Shown here one piece after another: positions 28,934-36,911 of a stretch of DNA of 64,000 nt. A program made the position numbers and the translations under genes. The notes beneath the pieces were generated by a model. The model ran no database searches, was not told where the DNA came from, and saw only the letters and a list, made by a program, of their open reading frames with translations. The DNA is taken from assembly GCF_024171605.1 (NCBI RefSeq), contig NZ_JALKAA010000009.1, positions 1 to 64,000 on the forward strand, written 5' to 3'. This DNA is from Pontibacter sp. HSC-36F09 (GTDB taxonomy: Bacteria > Bacteroidota > Bacteroidia > Cytophagales > Hymenobacteraceae). Each line of letters opens with the position of its first letter. Position 1 is the first letter of the stretch.

Positions 28934-29713
28934 CTAAAAAACCTGTGATACCAGTATGGTGACGACAGACAATAATGCCAGCCCTACAGAAATACCGAAT
29001 TGTAAATTGGAACGTCCTGGGCTTACCTGAACGGCCTTCACCCTATCCGGCTCTACATAGATGACATCGTTCTGCTGTAAGTAGAAGTAAGGAGAGTTCA
29101 GCACATCCTTACTGTTCAAGTCGATTCTGGACGTGATGCGTTTCCCATCCTGCTCCCGCACTATCAGGACATTTTCCCGCTTGCCGTAGGGTGTCAAATC
29201 CCCCGCAAGGCCCAACGCCTCCAACACGTTTATCCGCTCATGGGGCACCGTGAAGGTGGAGGGATTGTTCACCTCGCCGATGACGGTTATCTTGAAATTC
29301 ATATACCTCATATCCACAATCGGGTCTCTGGCGTACTTGCCCAAAACCGATGTCAGGTGCTCCTTGGCCTCCTCTTTTGTAAGACCTCCCAGATGCACTT
29401 TTCCTAACACCGGGATTAGCACATAGCCATTTCTATCGACCTGGTAGCCCACTGGCTTTGCCGATGCACCCGAACTGTTTCCTGCCCCCCCAACCTGAAT
29501 TATGCCGCTGTTGAACATGACATTAGACTCAGCGCTAAGGCTGGTGATGGTAATATCCAGAATGTCATTTGGCTGAATCCTGGGATCCACATCATTCAGA
29601 ATCGGCTCCTCTTTTGTCTCCTGTTCCTTCAAATCACTCAGATAGGTGAGGTTCCTTGGAGAGCAGGAAATCAGAAACAGCAAACAACATATAATAAGGG
29701 CTTTGGTAATCAT
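28934..29713 (-). CDS. wza: Polysaccharide export lipoprotein (Wza-like, SLBB)
   Basis: 259 residues from the ATG at 29713. A GTG at 29734 is also in frame but would place seven residues before the signal peptide, so the ATG is preferred. MITKALIICCLLFLISC gives a lipoprotein signal with Cys17 as the lipidation site. The Poly_export domain follows (RIQPNDILDITI, GYVLIPVLGKVHLGGLTKEEA) and then an SLBB domain (ITVIGEVNNPSTFTVP). A C-terminal hydrophobic helix (QFGISVGLALLSVVTILV) may cross the outer membrane as in Wza. About 300 bases of non-coding DNA upstream suggest a promoter here, but no clear box was found. Confidence 0.93.
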   Translation of the reverse strand: MITKALIICCLLFLISCSPRNLTYLSDLKEQETKEEPILNDVDPRIQPNDILDITITSLSAESNVMFNSGIIQVGGAGNSSGASAKPVGYQVDRNGYVLIPVLGKVHLGGLTKEEAKEHLTSVLGKYARDPIVDMRYMNFKITVIGEVNNPSTFTVPHERINVLEALGLAGDLTPYGKRENVLIVREQDGKRITSRIDLNSKDVLNSPYFYLQQNDVIYVEPDRVKAVQVSPGRSNLQFGISVGLALLSVVTILVSQVF

Positions 29714-30011
29714 ATATTGTAGATTAGCAGTCACTATAAGGTATACGCCAATAATAAAATTATAACCACATATATTTGCAATTATTCCATAAAATATTCT
29801 GTAAAATTGGATTTAGCCGTCTCATAAGAGGTTATACCGCAACTCTCACAGGCCAATTAAAACTTTATATATTTCAATTATATGTTATTTTAAACTCGCT
29901 CCCTTACCCATACATCCTATGTTATGATTAAGCCGATTTTCTTATCTGTGGCTGATTCATAAGTTCATCTAGCCACCGTTCCTATCGAACAGGAAATCTT
30001 AGTCTACTAAA

Positions 30012-31169
30012 TCATACCAGAGCTTTATCCGTATCAGCTACTGCAAGTATTTCATGTGTGAAGCAATCAATGACATACTCTATGTCCTCTGCCTTCATAG
30101 GCACATACAGTGGTAGCATGATTGAGTTTTCCTGCAAATCTTCAGACACTGGAAGAGAAACTCCTGGCATGTAGTTTTTATAGGCGGTCTCCCGGTGTGT
30201 GTTCATAATGCCTCTTCTGGTGGCTATGCCTTTATCCAGCAGGTGCTGCATCAACGTGTTCCTGTCTACTGGAGCAGTGTGTTTCAGGTAGATGCTGTAG
30301 GATTGGAAATTACTGAAGTACCCCTCCTTCTCTTCGGGCAACCGAATGGAGGCTATACCTTTGAAAGCTTGGTTATAAGCTGCCGCAATTTTCCTACGCT
30401 CCTCCACAATCCAATCCAGTTTTTCCAGTTGTTTGATACCCACTGCTGCCTGTATGTCTGTCATGCGATAGTTGTAACCAATTTCTACGTGGTCCTCGAA
30501 AATAACCCTATCAGACTCATGGCGCACCCTATCATTCACAGACATGCCGTGCTGCCGCAAAAGCTTCAGCCTTTCATAGTAATCCTGTCTGTTGGTCGTA
30601 ATCATCCCTCCATCCCCTGTCGAAATCACTTTCCGTGGGTGAAATGAAAAGCATACCAGTTCTGAGTGTGACCCAACTTTTTTGCCTTTGTAGGCAGAAC
30701 CGGCAGCACAGGCAGCATCCTCTATCAATTTCAGACTATGCCTATTGCAGAGTTCCTGAAAAGCATCGATATCGGCTGGCATACCTATCTGGTGTACCAG
30801 CAGAATAGCCTTGGTTCTTTTTGTTATCCTTTTCCCCACGTCAACAGGGTCAAGGTTGTACGTATCTGGTTGCACTTCGGCAAAGACAGGAGTAGCCCCA
30901 ACATATTTTATTGAGTTAGCAGTGGCAATGTAGCTCATGGATGGGCAGATTACCTCATCACCTGGCCCTATACCTGACACAATCATAGATAGGTGCAGCG
31001 CTGTGGTACAGTTTGACACTGCCACTGCATACTTCGCCCCGGTATAGGCGGCGAATTTTTCTTCAAATTCCTGTACTCTTGGACCTTGGGTTATCCATCC
31101 AGTCAGGATAGTGTCGTAAGCGGCTTGGGCTTCCTCCTCTGTAATAAAGGGTTTTGCAATAGGTATCAT
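30012..31169 (-). CDS. DegT/DnrJ/EryC1/StrS family sugar aminotransferase
   Basis: 385 residues. PLP-dependent transfer of an amino group (usually from glutamate) to a keto sugar nucleotide. The PLP-binding Lys is Lys180 in SFHPRKVIST, and the ring-contacting Asp is Asp151 in LIEDAACAAGS. The N-terminal phrase MIPIAKPFITEEEA and the HQIGMPADID segment put it near the ArnB/PglE/PerA-type enzymes that act at C4 of the sugar; the exact position is not certain. Its ATG overlaps the stop of the epimerase gene by four bases, so the two are translationally coupled. It is the last gene of the amino-sugar block before wza. Confidence 0.9.
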   Translation of the reverse strand: MIPIAKPFITEEEAQAAYDTILTGWITQGPRVQEFEEKFAAYTGAKYAVAVSNCTTALHLSMIVSGIGPGDEVICPSMSYIATANSIKYVGATPVFAEVQPDTYNLDPVDVGKRITKRTKAILLVHQIGMPADIDAFQELCNRHSLKLIEDAACAAGSAYKGKKVGSHSELVCFSFHPRKVISTGDGGMITTNRQDYYERLKLLRQHGMSVNDRVRHESDRVIFEDHVEIGYNYRMTDIQAAVGIKQLEKLDWIVEERRKIAAAYNQAFKGIASIRLPEEKEGYFSNFQSYSIYLKHTAPVDRNTLMQHLLDKGIATRRGIMNTHRETAYKNYMPGVSLPVSEDLQENSIMLPLYVPMKAEDIEYVIDCFTHEILAVADTDKALV

Positions 31170-32149
31170 AGGCTTAATGCTGTTGTTTTTTTCTTTTCAG
31201 AATACCACTGGCTCAGTTCTATCAATCCTTCCTCTAAACTTACAGTTGGTTGAAAGTCCAGCAATCTTTTTGCTTTGCTATTGTCTGCTAACCGCCGACT
31301 GACAGGATTCACAGTATTCTCCTCTCTGAACTCAGGTATGAGTGACGAGTTGTTTACTTTCAGTATTACCTCCAATAATTGCTTCAGGCTGGTTTCTTCA
31401 CAATTGCCAACGTTGAAGACCTCGTCTGTCACAACAGAGCATAAGGCGGCGACATTTGCTTTTGCCACATCCCTAACATACACAAAGTCCATGGTGGTAC
31501 TGCCGTCTCCGTAAATGAGTGGTGCATTGCCGTCACGGATGCAGTCCAGCCAACGAATCATCACTTCTGTGTATTTGCCATCGGTATCCATTCGTGCACC
31601 ATACACATTGAAGTAGCGGAGCGCTACATAATCTAGTCCATGCATGAATCTATAGCTTCTGAACAGTTGCTCACCCCACTGCTTTGCGCCGCCATAGAAG
31701 GTCTGGTTATCATATGGATTATCTGTCTCGGGAGTAGGGAAGTGCTGGGCCAATCCATATACTGAGGCGCTGGAACTATAAATCACCTTCTTCACCTTAT
31801 GCTTTACGCACAGTTCTGCTAGCTCAAATGTCGATTTCAGCATCACGTCAAAGCCCTCCCTGGGGTTAGCAGCACAGGCATTGATGCGTAAAGCGGCCAT
31901 GTGAAAGACATAATCCGCACTTGCGATGCATTTCTCCAATAGCGCCGTGTCTCTAATGTCCCCTTTAACAAACTCAACGACTGGGTTTTCTATGAAAGAA
32001 CCCATATTGTCAAAGCTCCCTCGTATCAGGTTATCCAGAATGATAATTTTCGCTGGATTGCTTCTTAGTAGTTCTTCCACTACGTAAGAACCTATGAAAC
32101 CGGCTCCTCCGGTTATAAGGATGACACTGTCTTGAATCTTGTTATGCAT
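31166..32149 (-). CDS. NAD-dependent sugar-nucleotide epimerase/dehydratase (extended SDR)
   Basis: 327 residues. Rossmann motif TGGAGFIG at residues 13-20, catalytic YxxxK as Tyr152/Lys156 (FYGGAKQW), and a serine-rich SSSASVYG segment (125-132). The LRYFNVYGARMDT and YVRDVAKAN phrases place it in the GalE/WbpP-like extended SDR group. It most likely epimerises or oxidises a UDP- or dTDP-sugar before transamination by the next gene. It overlaps the small membrane-protein gene by eight bases and the aminotransferase gene by four, so a tightly coupled unit is likely. Confidence 0.88.
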   Translation of the reverse strand: MHNKIQDSVILITGGAGFIGSYVVEELLRSNPAKIIILDNLIRGSFDNMGSFIENPVVEFVKGDIRDTALLEKCIASADYVFHMAALRINACAANPREGFDVMLKSTFELAELCVKHKVKKVIYSSSASVYGLAQHFPTPETDNPYDNQTFYGGAKQWGEQLFRSYRFMHGLDYVALRYFNVYGARMDTDGKYTEVMIRWLDCIRDGNAPLIYGDGSTTMDFVYVRDVAKANVAALCSVVTDEVFNVGNCEETSLKQLLEVILKVNNSSLIPEFREENTVNPVSRRLADNSKAKRLLDFQPTVSLEEGLIELSQWYSEKKKTTALSL

Positions 32150-32510
32150 GGGCTTGATTGTTTAGACTAAGGATAAGAATGCCACTGATGATGAATATAA
32201 AACCAATGAAGGAGAGCGTAGACAGCCTGTCCTGAAACAAGTAATATCCTACTCCGATTGTTAAAATGAAGTTTACACCCGTTGCAATGGGTATAATCAA
32301 GGAAAAGCTGTTAGTTGATAAGGCTTTGAAGAAAGCAAGAGCAGAAAAGATAATCAATAGGAAAGCTGCGATGAAAGGCAGGTTCAAAACTAGTTTCAGC
32401 CACTCATTCAGAGTCTCAAGGCTTTTTCCCTTCAACTGCCATTTTATCAATGCGGCGCCCGATACATTGAAGGCGGCATAGAGCAGGATGTAAAGTATCG
32501 TTCTGGTCAT
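32142..32510 (-). CDS. Small four-helix transporter, EamA/SMR type (ArnE/ArnF-like)
   Basis: 122 residues with four predicted helices (LYILLYAAFNVSGAALI; LPFIAAFLLIIFSALAFF; FSLIIPIATGVNFILTIGV; LSFIGFIFIISGILILSL). Length and layout fit the small-multidrug-resistance/EamA group, including ArnE/ArnF, which flip undecaprenyl-phosphate-linked aminoarabinose. The gene starts directly after the stop of a polyprenyl-phosphate sugar transferase gene, which strongly suggests it flips that product. This is an inference from context; homologues can also export small molecules. Confidence 0.75.
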   Translation of the reverse strand: MTRTILYILLYAAFNVSGAALIKWQLKGKSLETLNEWLKLVLNLPFIAAFLLIIFSALAFFKALSTNSFSLIIPIATGVNFILTIGVGYYLFQDRLSTLSFIGFIFIISGILILSLNNQAHA

Positions 32511-33485
32511 TTACTTGATGTTTAAAAGCACCCTTGTTTCTGAGGAAGCCTCCATCACTTCCTCCACAATCTCGTCTATCACAAACACTGGTCTTTTCCT
32601 GCTGGCATCCAGCGTACGCCACAGATACTCTGCGATGATTCCTAAAGAGATATTAGTAATCCCAAAACCCACCATCAGGATAGACAACAGCGCAGGCCAA
32701 CCACTTGCCAAATCGTCAAACATGATTTTCCTGAAAATGATGTACCCAGACCAAAAAATCCCTAACAGAAAAAAAACTATTCCTATGAATGAAACTAACC
32801 GGATGGGGGCGAATGAGAATGCAACAAATGAATCAATCAGCAGCTTTATCTTTTTGGATATAGTCCACTTGGACTTTCCCAGCAGCCGGGCTCTTTTGTC
32901 GTAGGTTATACCTGTCTGCTTGAAACCTAGGCTCAAAATCTGAATGAAGATGGAGGAATTATTCTCTACGTTATTATCCAGGCAACCTTTCACCTTCCTG
33001 CTGAACATGACAACATCAAAACCCTTTTTTGGGAAGTTAGGAACAGCATATCTTCGCATCAGTGTGGCATAGGCGGACGAGAATAACTGTTCTGCTCTGG
33101 CTACTGCGGTGGAATTCCTGAATGCCCAGGTAATATCAACACCTTTGCTTTCCATCTCATCATACAGTTGACTTACTAGCGAGAGTGGATCCTGCAGGTC
33201 AGCATACATAAACGTGATGTAATCCCCGTTCGCTCTGTTTATACCTGCTCTTAGGGCGGCATGCGAGCCGAAGTTTCTGGAAAAGCTGATTATCTTATAG
33301 GTATAGGAAAGGTGAGGTGCGCTCTTCAGTTTTTCCATGGTTTCGTCTGAAGAACCATCGTTTACGAAGATTATTTCGGTATCATATTTCGTCACCTGCT
33401 GAAAATACGAGTTCAACTCAAATACTAGGTGGTCGATGTTTTCTGCTTCGTTGAAAACCGGAATAATTACGGATACCTTAGCCAT
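32511..33485 (-). CDS. Polyprenyl-phosphate glycosyltransferase, ArnC/GtrB-like (GT2)
   Basis: 324 residues. GT-A domain with VSVIIPVFNEAENI, IFVNDGSSDET, and the DLQDP motif in MYADLQDPLS that marks enzymes making polyprenyl-phosphate sugars (ArnC, GtrB, DPM1). Two C-terminal membrane helices (APIRLVSFIGIVFFLLGIF and WPALLSILMVGFGITNISLG) complete the typical topology. It should transfer one sugar from a nucleotide donor to undecaprenyl phosphate, giving a donor for membrane GT-C enzymes after flipping. The next gene (small flippase-like protein) begins at the base after its stop codon. Confidence 0.9.
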   Translation of the reverse strand: MAKVSVIIPVFNEAENIDHLVFELNSYFQQVTKYDTEIIFVNDGSSDETMEKLKSAPHLSYTYKIISFSRNFGSHAALRAGINRANGDYITFMYADLQDPLSLVSQLYDEMESKGVDITWAFRNSTAVARAEQLFSSAYATLMRRYAVPNFPKKGFDVVMFSRKVKGCLDNNVENNSSIFIQILSLGFKQTGITYDKRARLLGKSKWTISKKIKLLIDSFVAFSFAPIRLVSFIGIVFFLLGIFWSGYIIFRKIMFDDLASGWPALLSILMVGFGITNISLGIIAEYLWRTLDASRKRPVFVIDEIVEEVMEASSETRVLLNIK

Positions 33486-33496
33486 GTTATGGAATT

Positions 33497-34153
33497 TTAC
33501 AGCATCTCAATTTTTGTGTGGGCGTTCAAGTCTCTGGCAGGGTTGCCTGCCATTTTCGCTCCGCTCCCTACACCTTTTAATACATTGCTACCTAAGCCTA
33601 CCAGTGATTCATCACCTATACTTATGCCGTTGATGATGTTGGTTCCGCTACCGATGTAGCAGCTTTTCCCTATGTTAGTCCCACCCGCCACTACTACATT
33701 ACTTCCTATGAGCGTATACTCCTCCACCACTACATCGTGATGTATGACTGTGTTAGGAAGAATGCACACATGGTCCCTGATTTGAGCATTGCTGGTAATC
33801 ACCACGCCTGCCATAATCAGGCAGTTTGACCCAACGTGAACATTCCGCCCGATACAGGCTCGTGGGTGAATAGCATTAATATACCTGCTCCTTTCTATAC
33901 CTAGTGAGCTGATTATTTCCTTTCGCTGCCGAAATGAAATAGGACTGCCAGGCACAGCAAGTACATGAAGCTCCCTGTACTGATGCAGGATTTCTCGGTT
34001 GTAAATATCATATTGCTTTGACTCTTTGTGAGCATCATCATCCACAAAACCGATGAACTCAAACTCATCAAAATTGATACAGTCCAATGCCTCTGTTCCA
34101 TTGCCGTTAAAAGGAAATATGACGAGCTTTTTCCTAGGCATTTTTATAAGCAT
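33497..34153 (-). CDS. Sugar N/O-acyltransferase, NeuD/PglD family
   Basis: 218 residues. An N-terminal Rossmann-like half (KKLVIFPFNGNGTEAL, FIGFVDDD) is followed by a left-handed beta-helix (phrases HVGSNCLIMAGVVITSN, VCILPNTVIHHDVVVEEYTLI, GSGTNIINGISIGDES). This arrangement is specific to the NeuD/PglD/PerB sugar acyltransferases, which acetylate an amino group placed by a DegT aminotransferase. It overlaps the upstream aminotransferase gene by 20 bases (8 if translation starts at the second ATG, 34141), so coupling with that gene is likely. The exact sugar is unknown. Confidence 0.87.
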   Translation of the reverse strand: MLIKMPRKKLVIFPFNGNGTEALDCINFDEFEFIGFVDDDAHKESKQYDIYNREILHQYRELHVLAVPGSPISFRQRKEIISSLGIERSRYINAIHPRACIGRNVHVGSNCLIMAGVVITSNAQIRDHVCILPNTVIHHDVVVEEYTLIGSNVVVAGGTNIGKSCYIGSGTNIINGISIGDESLVGLGSNVLKGVGSGAKMAGNPARDLNAHTKIEML

Positions 34154-35258
34154 TTAGGACTCCAATTACATGACTCACTTCCACATCCGTCAGTTCAGCA
34201 TACATGGGTAATGACAGACAGTGGGTTGCCAAGTATTCCGCATACGGACAATCACCTTCGCTATAACCTAGATGCTCGTAAGCTTTCTGAAGGTGACACG
34301 GCACCGGGTAGTGAAGACCAGGGAAAATATTGTTCTCATTTAGGTAGCTGATAAGATCATTTCTGTGCTCAGTAGTTATCACAAAAAGGTGGTACACTGA
34401 CTCAGCCCAATCAGGTTGAGTCTGCATTTGAATATAAATATTATCAATTTCGTCTTGGTAACGCTTTGCGATGTGTCTTCTCCGCTCATTCCATTCTGGC
34501 AAATACTTTAGCTTCACAGAAAGAGAAGCTCCTTCCAACCCTCCCATCCGCATATTATATCCTACTTCATCATGAAAATAACGAACAGTTGAGCCGTGGT
34601 TTCTCAGGCTATGCAGGTGCGAGTAATATTTTTCATTGTTTGTAGTTATACCTCCGGCTTCACCACATGCACCGAGGTTTTTACCTGGGTAAAAGCTAAA
34701 ACAGGCCATTTCGCCGAAGCCTCCTACAGGAGTGCCTTTGTATCGTGCTCCTTGGGCCTGTGCGCCATCTTCCAGAAGATATAAGCCATATTTCTTGCAT
34801 ATTGCCTGCAACGTCTCGATATTAAAAGGCTGGCCATACAGGTGTACACCTACAACGGCTTTTGTGCGTGAAGTTACCTTGTCTTCTATCTTAGCTGCAT
34901 CTATCTGCCAGGTATCGGGAGTGCAGTCAACAAAAACAGGTATAGCTCCTGTGTAGGAAACGCCCCATGCAGTTGCAATAAAGGTGTTGGCCGGAACGAT
35001 TACCTCATCACCAGCCCCAATACCTAAAGCGAGCATTGCCAGATGCAAGGCTGATGTACCATTGTTTACCCCTACCGCATATTTGGTCTGGCAGAACGTA
35101 GAAAAATCTTTCTCGAACTCTTCCACAAAGGGACCTCCTGAAAAGGCGGTATTTTCATACACCCTCTCAAAAGCTTCGAATACTTCCTGCTTTATTTGCT
35201 GATGCTGACCTTTCAGGTCAAGGCATGATATTTTTTGCTGGATGGCTAAGGTATCCAT
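34134..35258 (-). CDS. DegT family aminotransferase, WbpE/FdtB-like
   Basis: 374 residues from the ATG at 35258, which lies one base after the TAG of the preceding gene; an upstream ATG at 35282 would overlap that gene by 23 bases. PLP Lys is Lys193 in SFYPGKNLGACG, with Asp164 in LLEDGAQAQGA. The SFYPGKNLGA form, rather than SFHPRK, is typical of C3-specific enzymes such as WbpE/WlbC and FdtB. Together with the next two upstream genes (acetyltransferase and oxidoreductase) it forms the set that builds 3-acetamido sugars from a 3-keto intermediate. The pathway assignment is inferred from context. Confidence 0.88.
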   Translation of the reverse strand: MDTLAIQQKISCLDLKGQHQQIKQEVFEAFERVYENTAFSGGPFVEEFEKDFSTFCQTKYAVGVNNGTSALHLAMLALGIGAGDEVIVPANTFIATAWGVSYTGAIPVFVDCTPDTWQIDAAKIEDKVTSRTKAVVGVHLYGQPFNIETLQAICKKYGLYLLEDGAQAQGARYKGTPVGGFGEMACFSFYPGKNLGACGEAGGITTNNEKYYSHLHSLRNHGSTVRYFHDEVGYNMRMGGLEGASLSVKLKYLPEWNERRRHIAKRYQDEIDNIYIQMQTQPDWAESVYHLFVITTEHRNDLISYLNENNIFPGLHYPVPCHLQKAYEHLGYSEGDCPYAEYLATHCLSLPMYAELTDVEVSHVIGVLNAYKNA

Positions 35259-35259
35259 A

Positions 35260-35763
35260 CTAAACAAGGATTTGATTTGCATATTTCATCAACCTGGCAG
35301 GATTACCAGCTACCACAGCATTGTTGGGTACATCCCGGGTAACAATCGAGCCTGCACCAACAATGGCTTTTTTACCAATTCTTACTCCGCAAAGAATGGT
35401 GACGCTTGAGCCAATAGATGCCCCCTCTTCTACATTGGTCTCGATGCAGTGCCAATCATCTTCTGTCTGGAGAGAGCCATCGTCATTGGTAGCCTGAGGA
35501 TATTTATCATTTATGAACGTGACGTTGTGCCCAATGAAAACATCGTCAGCAATATGAACACCTTCACAGATAAAGGTATGGCTGGAAATTTTGCAGTTTT
35601 TGCCTATTGTAGCTCCTTTCTGGATCTCTACAAATGTCCCAACTTTGGTACCATCACCTATACTACACCCATAGGCATTTACGAAGTTATAGATTTTCAC
35701 ATCCTTACCGAGCCTCACATTCTGCAGGCTCTGTTTGTCATTATTGATTGTAACAGTATCCAT
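35260..35763 (-). CDS. Sugar N-acetyltransferase, WlbB/WbpD/FdtC-like
   Basis: 167 residues, almost entirely left-handed beta-helix (GDGTKVGTFVEIQKGATIG; VHIADDVFIGHNVTFIND; NVEEGASIGSSVTILCGV), ending in the DVPNNAVVAGNPAR loop common to the family. Length and the HNVTFINDKYPQA segment match WlbB/WbpD, which N-acetylates the 3-amino group of a UDP-sugar. It is six bases downstream of the oxidoreductase gene and one base upstream of the aminotransferase, exactly the WbpB-D-E gene set. Confidence 0.87.
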   Translation of the reverse strand: MDTVTINNDKQSLQNVRLGKDVKIYNFVNAYGCSIGDGTKVGTFVEIQKGATIGKNCKISSHTFICEGVHIADDVFIGHNVTFINDKYPQATNDDGSLQTEDDWHCIETNVEEGASIGSSVTILCGVRIGKKAIVGAGSIVTRDVPNNAVVAGNPARLMKYANQILV

Positions 35764-35769
35764 GTGCGT

Positions 35770-36822
35770 TTAGATTAGAACTTCTTGAATAGTATGTGTA
35801 ACTGGTGAAGTCGATGACTCTAGAATTACCTCGCGTCCGTTATGTTTAATAGACTCACTTGATGCCTCCAGTATCCGGACAACATCTAACCCAAGTTGGC
35901 AGGAAGACTTCGGCTCCTTTTTTTCCTGTATTGAGGAAATAAAATCATTCGCCATACCTAGAAGCGCTTCAGTTGTTGCAAGTTTGGGAACATGTATATC
36001 ACCAGTTCGGTAATCAATCCGTACCTTATTCTTTTCTTCATCATTTAAGTAACTATACCCTGTGTCGTATATCTTTACCTTTTCTGTTGGCTCCAAATCG
36101 TTATACAAAATCATTTTCTGATCACCACCAATCAACATCATTCTTACCTTCACCGGACTTGTCCAGGAACAGTTAAAGTGAGCTATAAAGCCTGATGCAT
36201 AATTGACAGTGAGGTAGGCAATATTCTCGATATTATTATTGGTATGCGTGATTCCAGTAGCATTCACACTATAGGGGCGCTCCCTTACAATGTAGTTCAG
36301 AATAGAAATGTCGTGAGGTGCAAGGTCCCACAGCACATTGATGTCTGACTGGAAAAGACCAAGGTTGATTCTGGTAGAATCCAAGTATTTGATATTTCCC
36401 AGCTCTTTATTATCGACGAGGTACTTCATTTTCTCAACCGCACCTGTATATAAAAAAGTGTGGTCAACCATGAGCAGCACGCCTTTTTGCTTTGCCAGGT
36501 TTATCAGCAGTTCAGCTTCTTCAGTGGAAGACGTCATAGGCTTTTCTATCAGTACATGCTTTCCTTCTGCCAGCGCCTTTCTGGCCAAGGTAAAGTGCGT
36601 GGATACCGGGGTAGCGATAATCACAGCGTCAATGTCAGGGTCGTAGATTATGTCTTCTGCGTCTTGCACGCCCTTTATAGTAGGAAATACTTTCCCCAGT
36701 TGCTGCAACCGTTCAGAGCGACCATCCGCCACAGCTTTCACGCAGCAATCCGCCGCAGCGAAAAAGTTCCTTACCAGGTTAGGTCCCCAGTACCCATAAC
36801 CGATGATGCCTACATTTACCAT
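35770..36822 (-). CDS. Gfo/Idh/MocA family oxidoreductase, WlbA/WbpB-like
   Basis: 350 residues from the ATG at 36822. The frame extends 20 codons further to 36882, but VNVGIIGYGYWGP is the normal start of the family, so the internal ATG is chosen. The N-terminal NAD-binding motif is GIIGYGYWGPN, then EKPMTSSTEEAELL (catalytic Lys in EKP) and the beta-sheet C-terminal domain with WDLAPHDISIL. WlbA/WbpB oxidises UDP-GlcNAcA at C3. The donor here is unproven because the UDP-GlcNAc 6-dehydrogenase is not in the window. Confidence 0.87.
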   Translation of the reverse strand: MVNVGIIGYGYWGPNLVRNFFAAADCCVKAVADGRSERLQQLGKVFPTIKGVQDAEDIIYDPDIDAVIIATPVSTHFTLARKALAEGKHVLIEKPMTSSTEEAELLINLAKQKGVLLMVDHTFLYTGAVEKMKYLVDNKELGNIKYLDSTRINLGLFQSDINVLWDLAPHDISILNYIVRERPYSVNATGITHTNNNIENIAYLTVNYASGFIAHFNCSWTSPVKVRMMLIGGDQKMILYNDLEPTEKVKIYDTGYSYLNDEEKNKVRIDYRTGDIHVPKLATTEALLGMANDFISSIQEKKEPKSSCQLGLDVVRILEASSESIKHNGREVILESSTSPVTHTIQEVLI

Positions 36823-36911
36823 AGCTTTGCTGTTAGAGTAGTAAAAAAAATCGACCCATTGTTTGCACATATATAATTCCATTTGGGCACACCGATTAAT
36901 AGAACTTGTAA

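Noticed and set aside
36823..36882. Longer N-terminus of the Gfo/Idh/MocA oxidoreductase
   Set aside because: The 20 extra residues precede the normal family start and contain no signal or domain; the ATG at 36822 is a better start.
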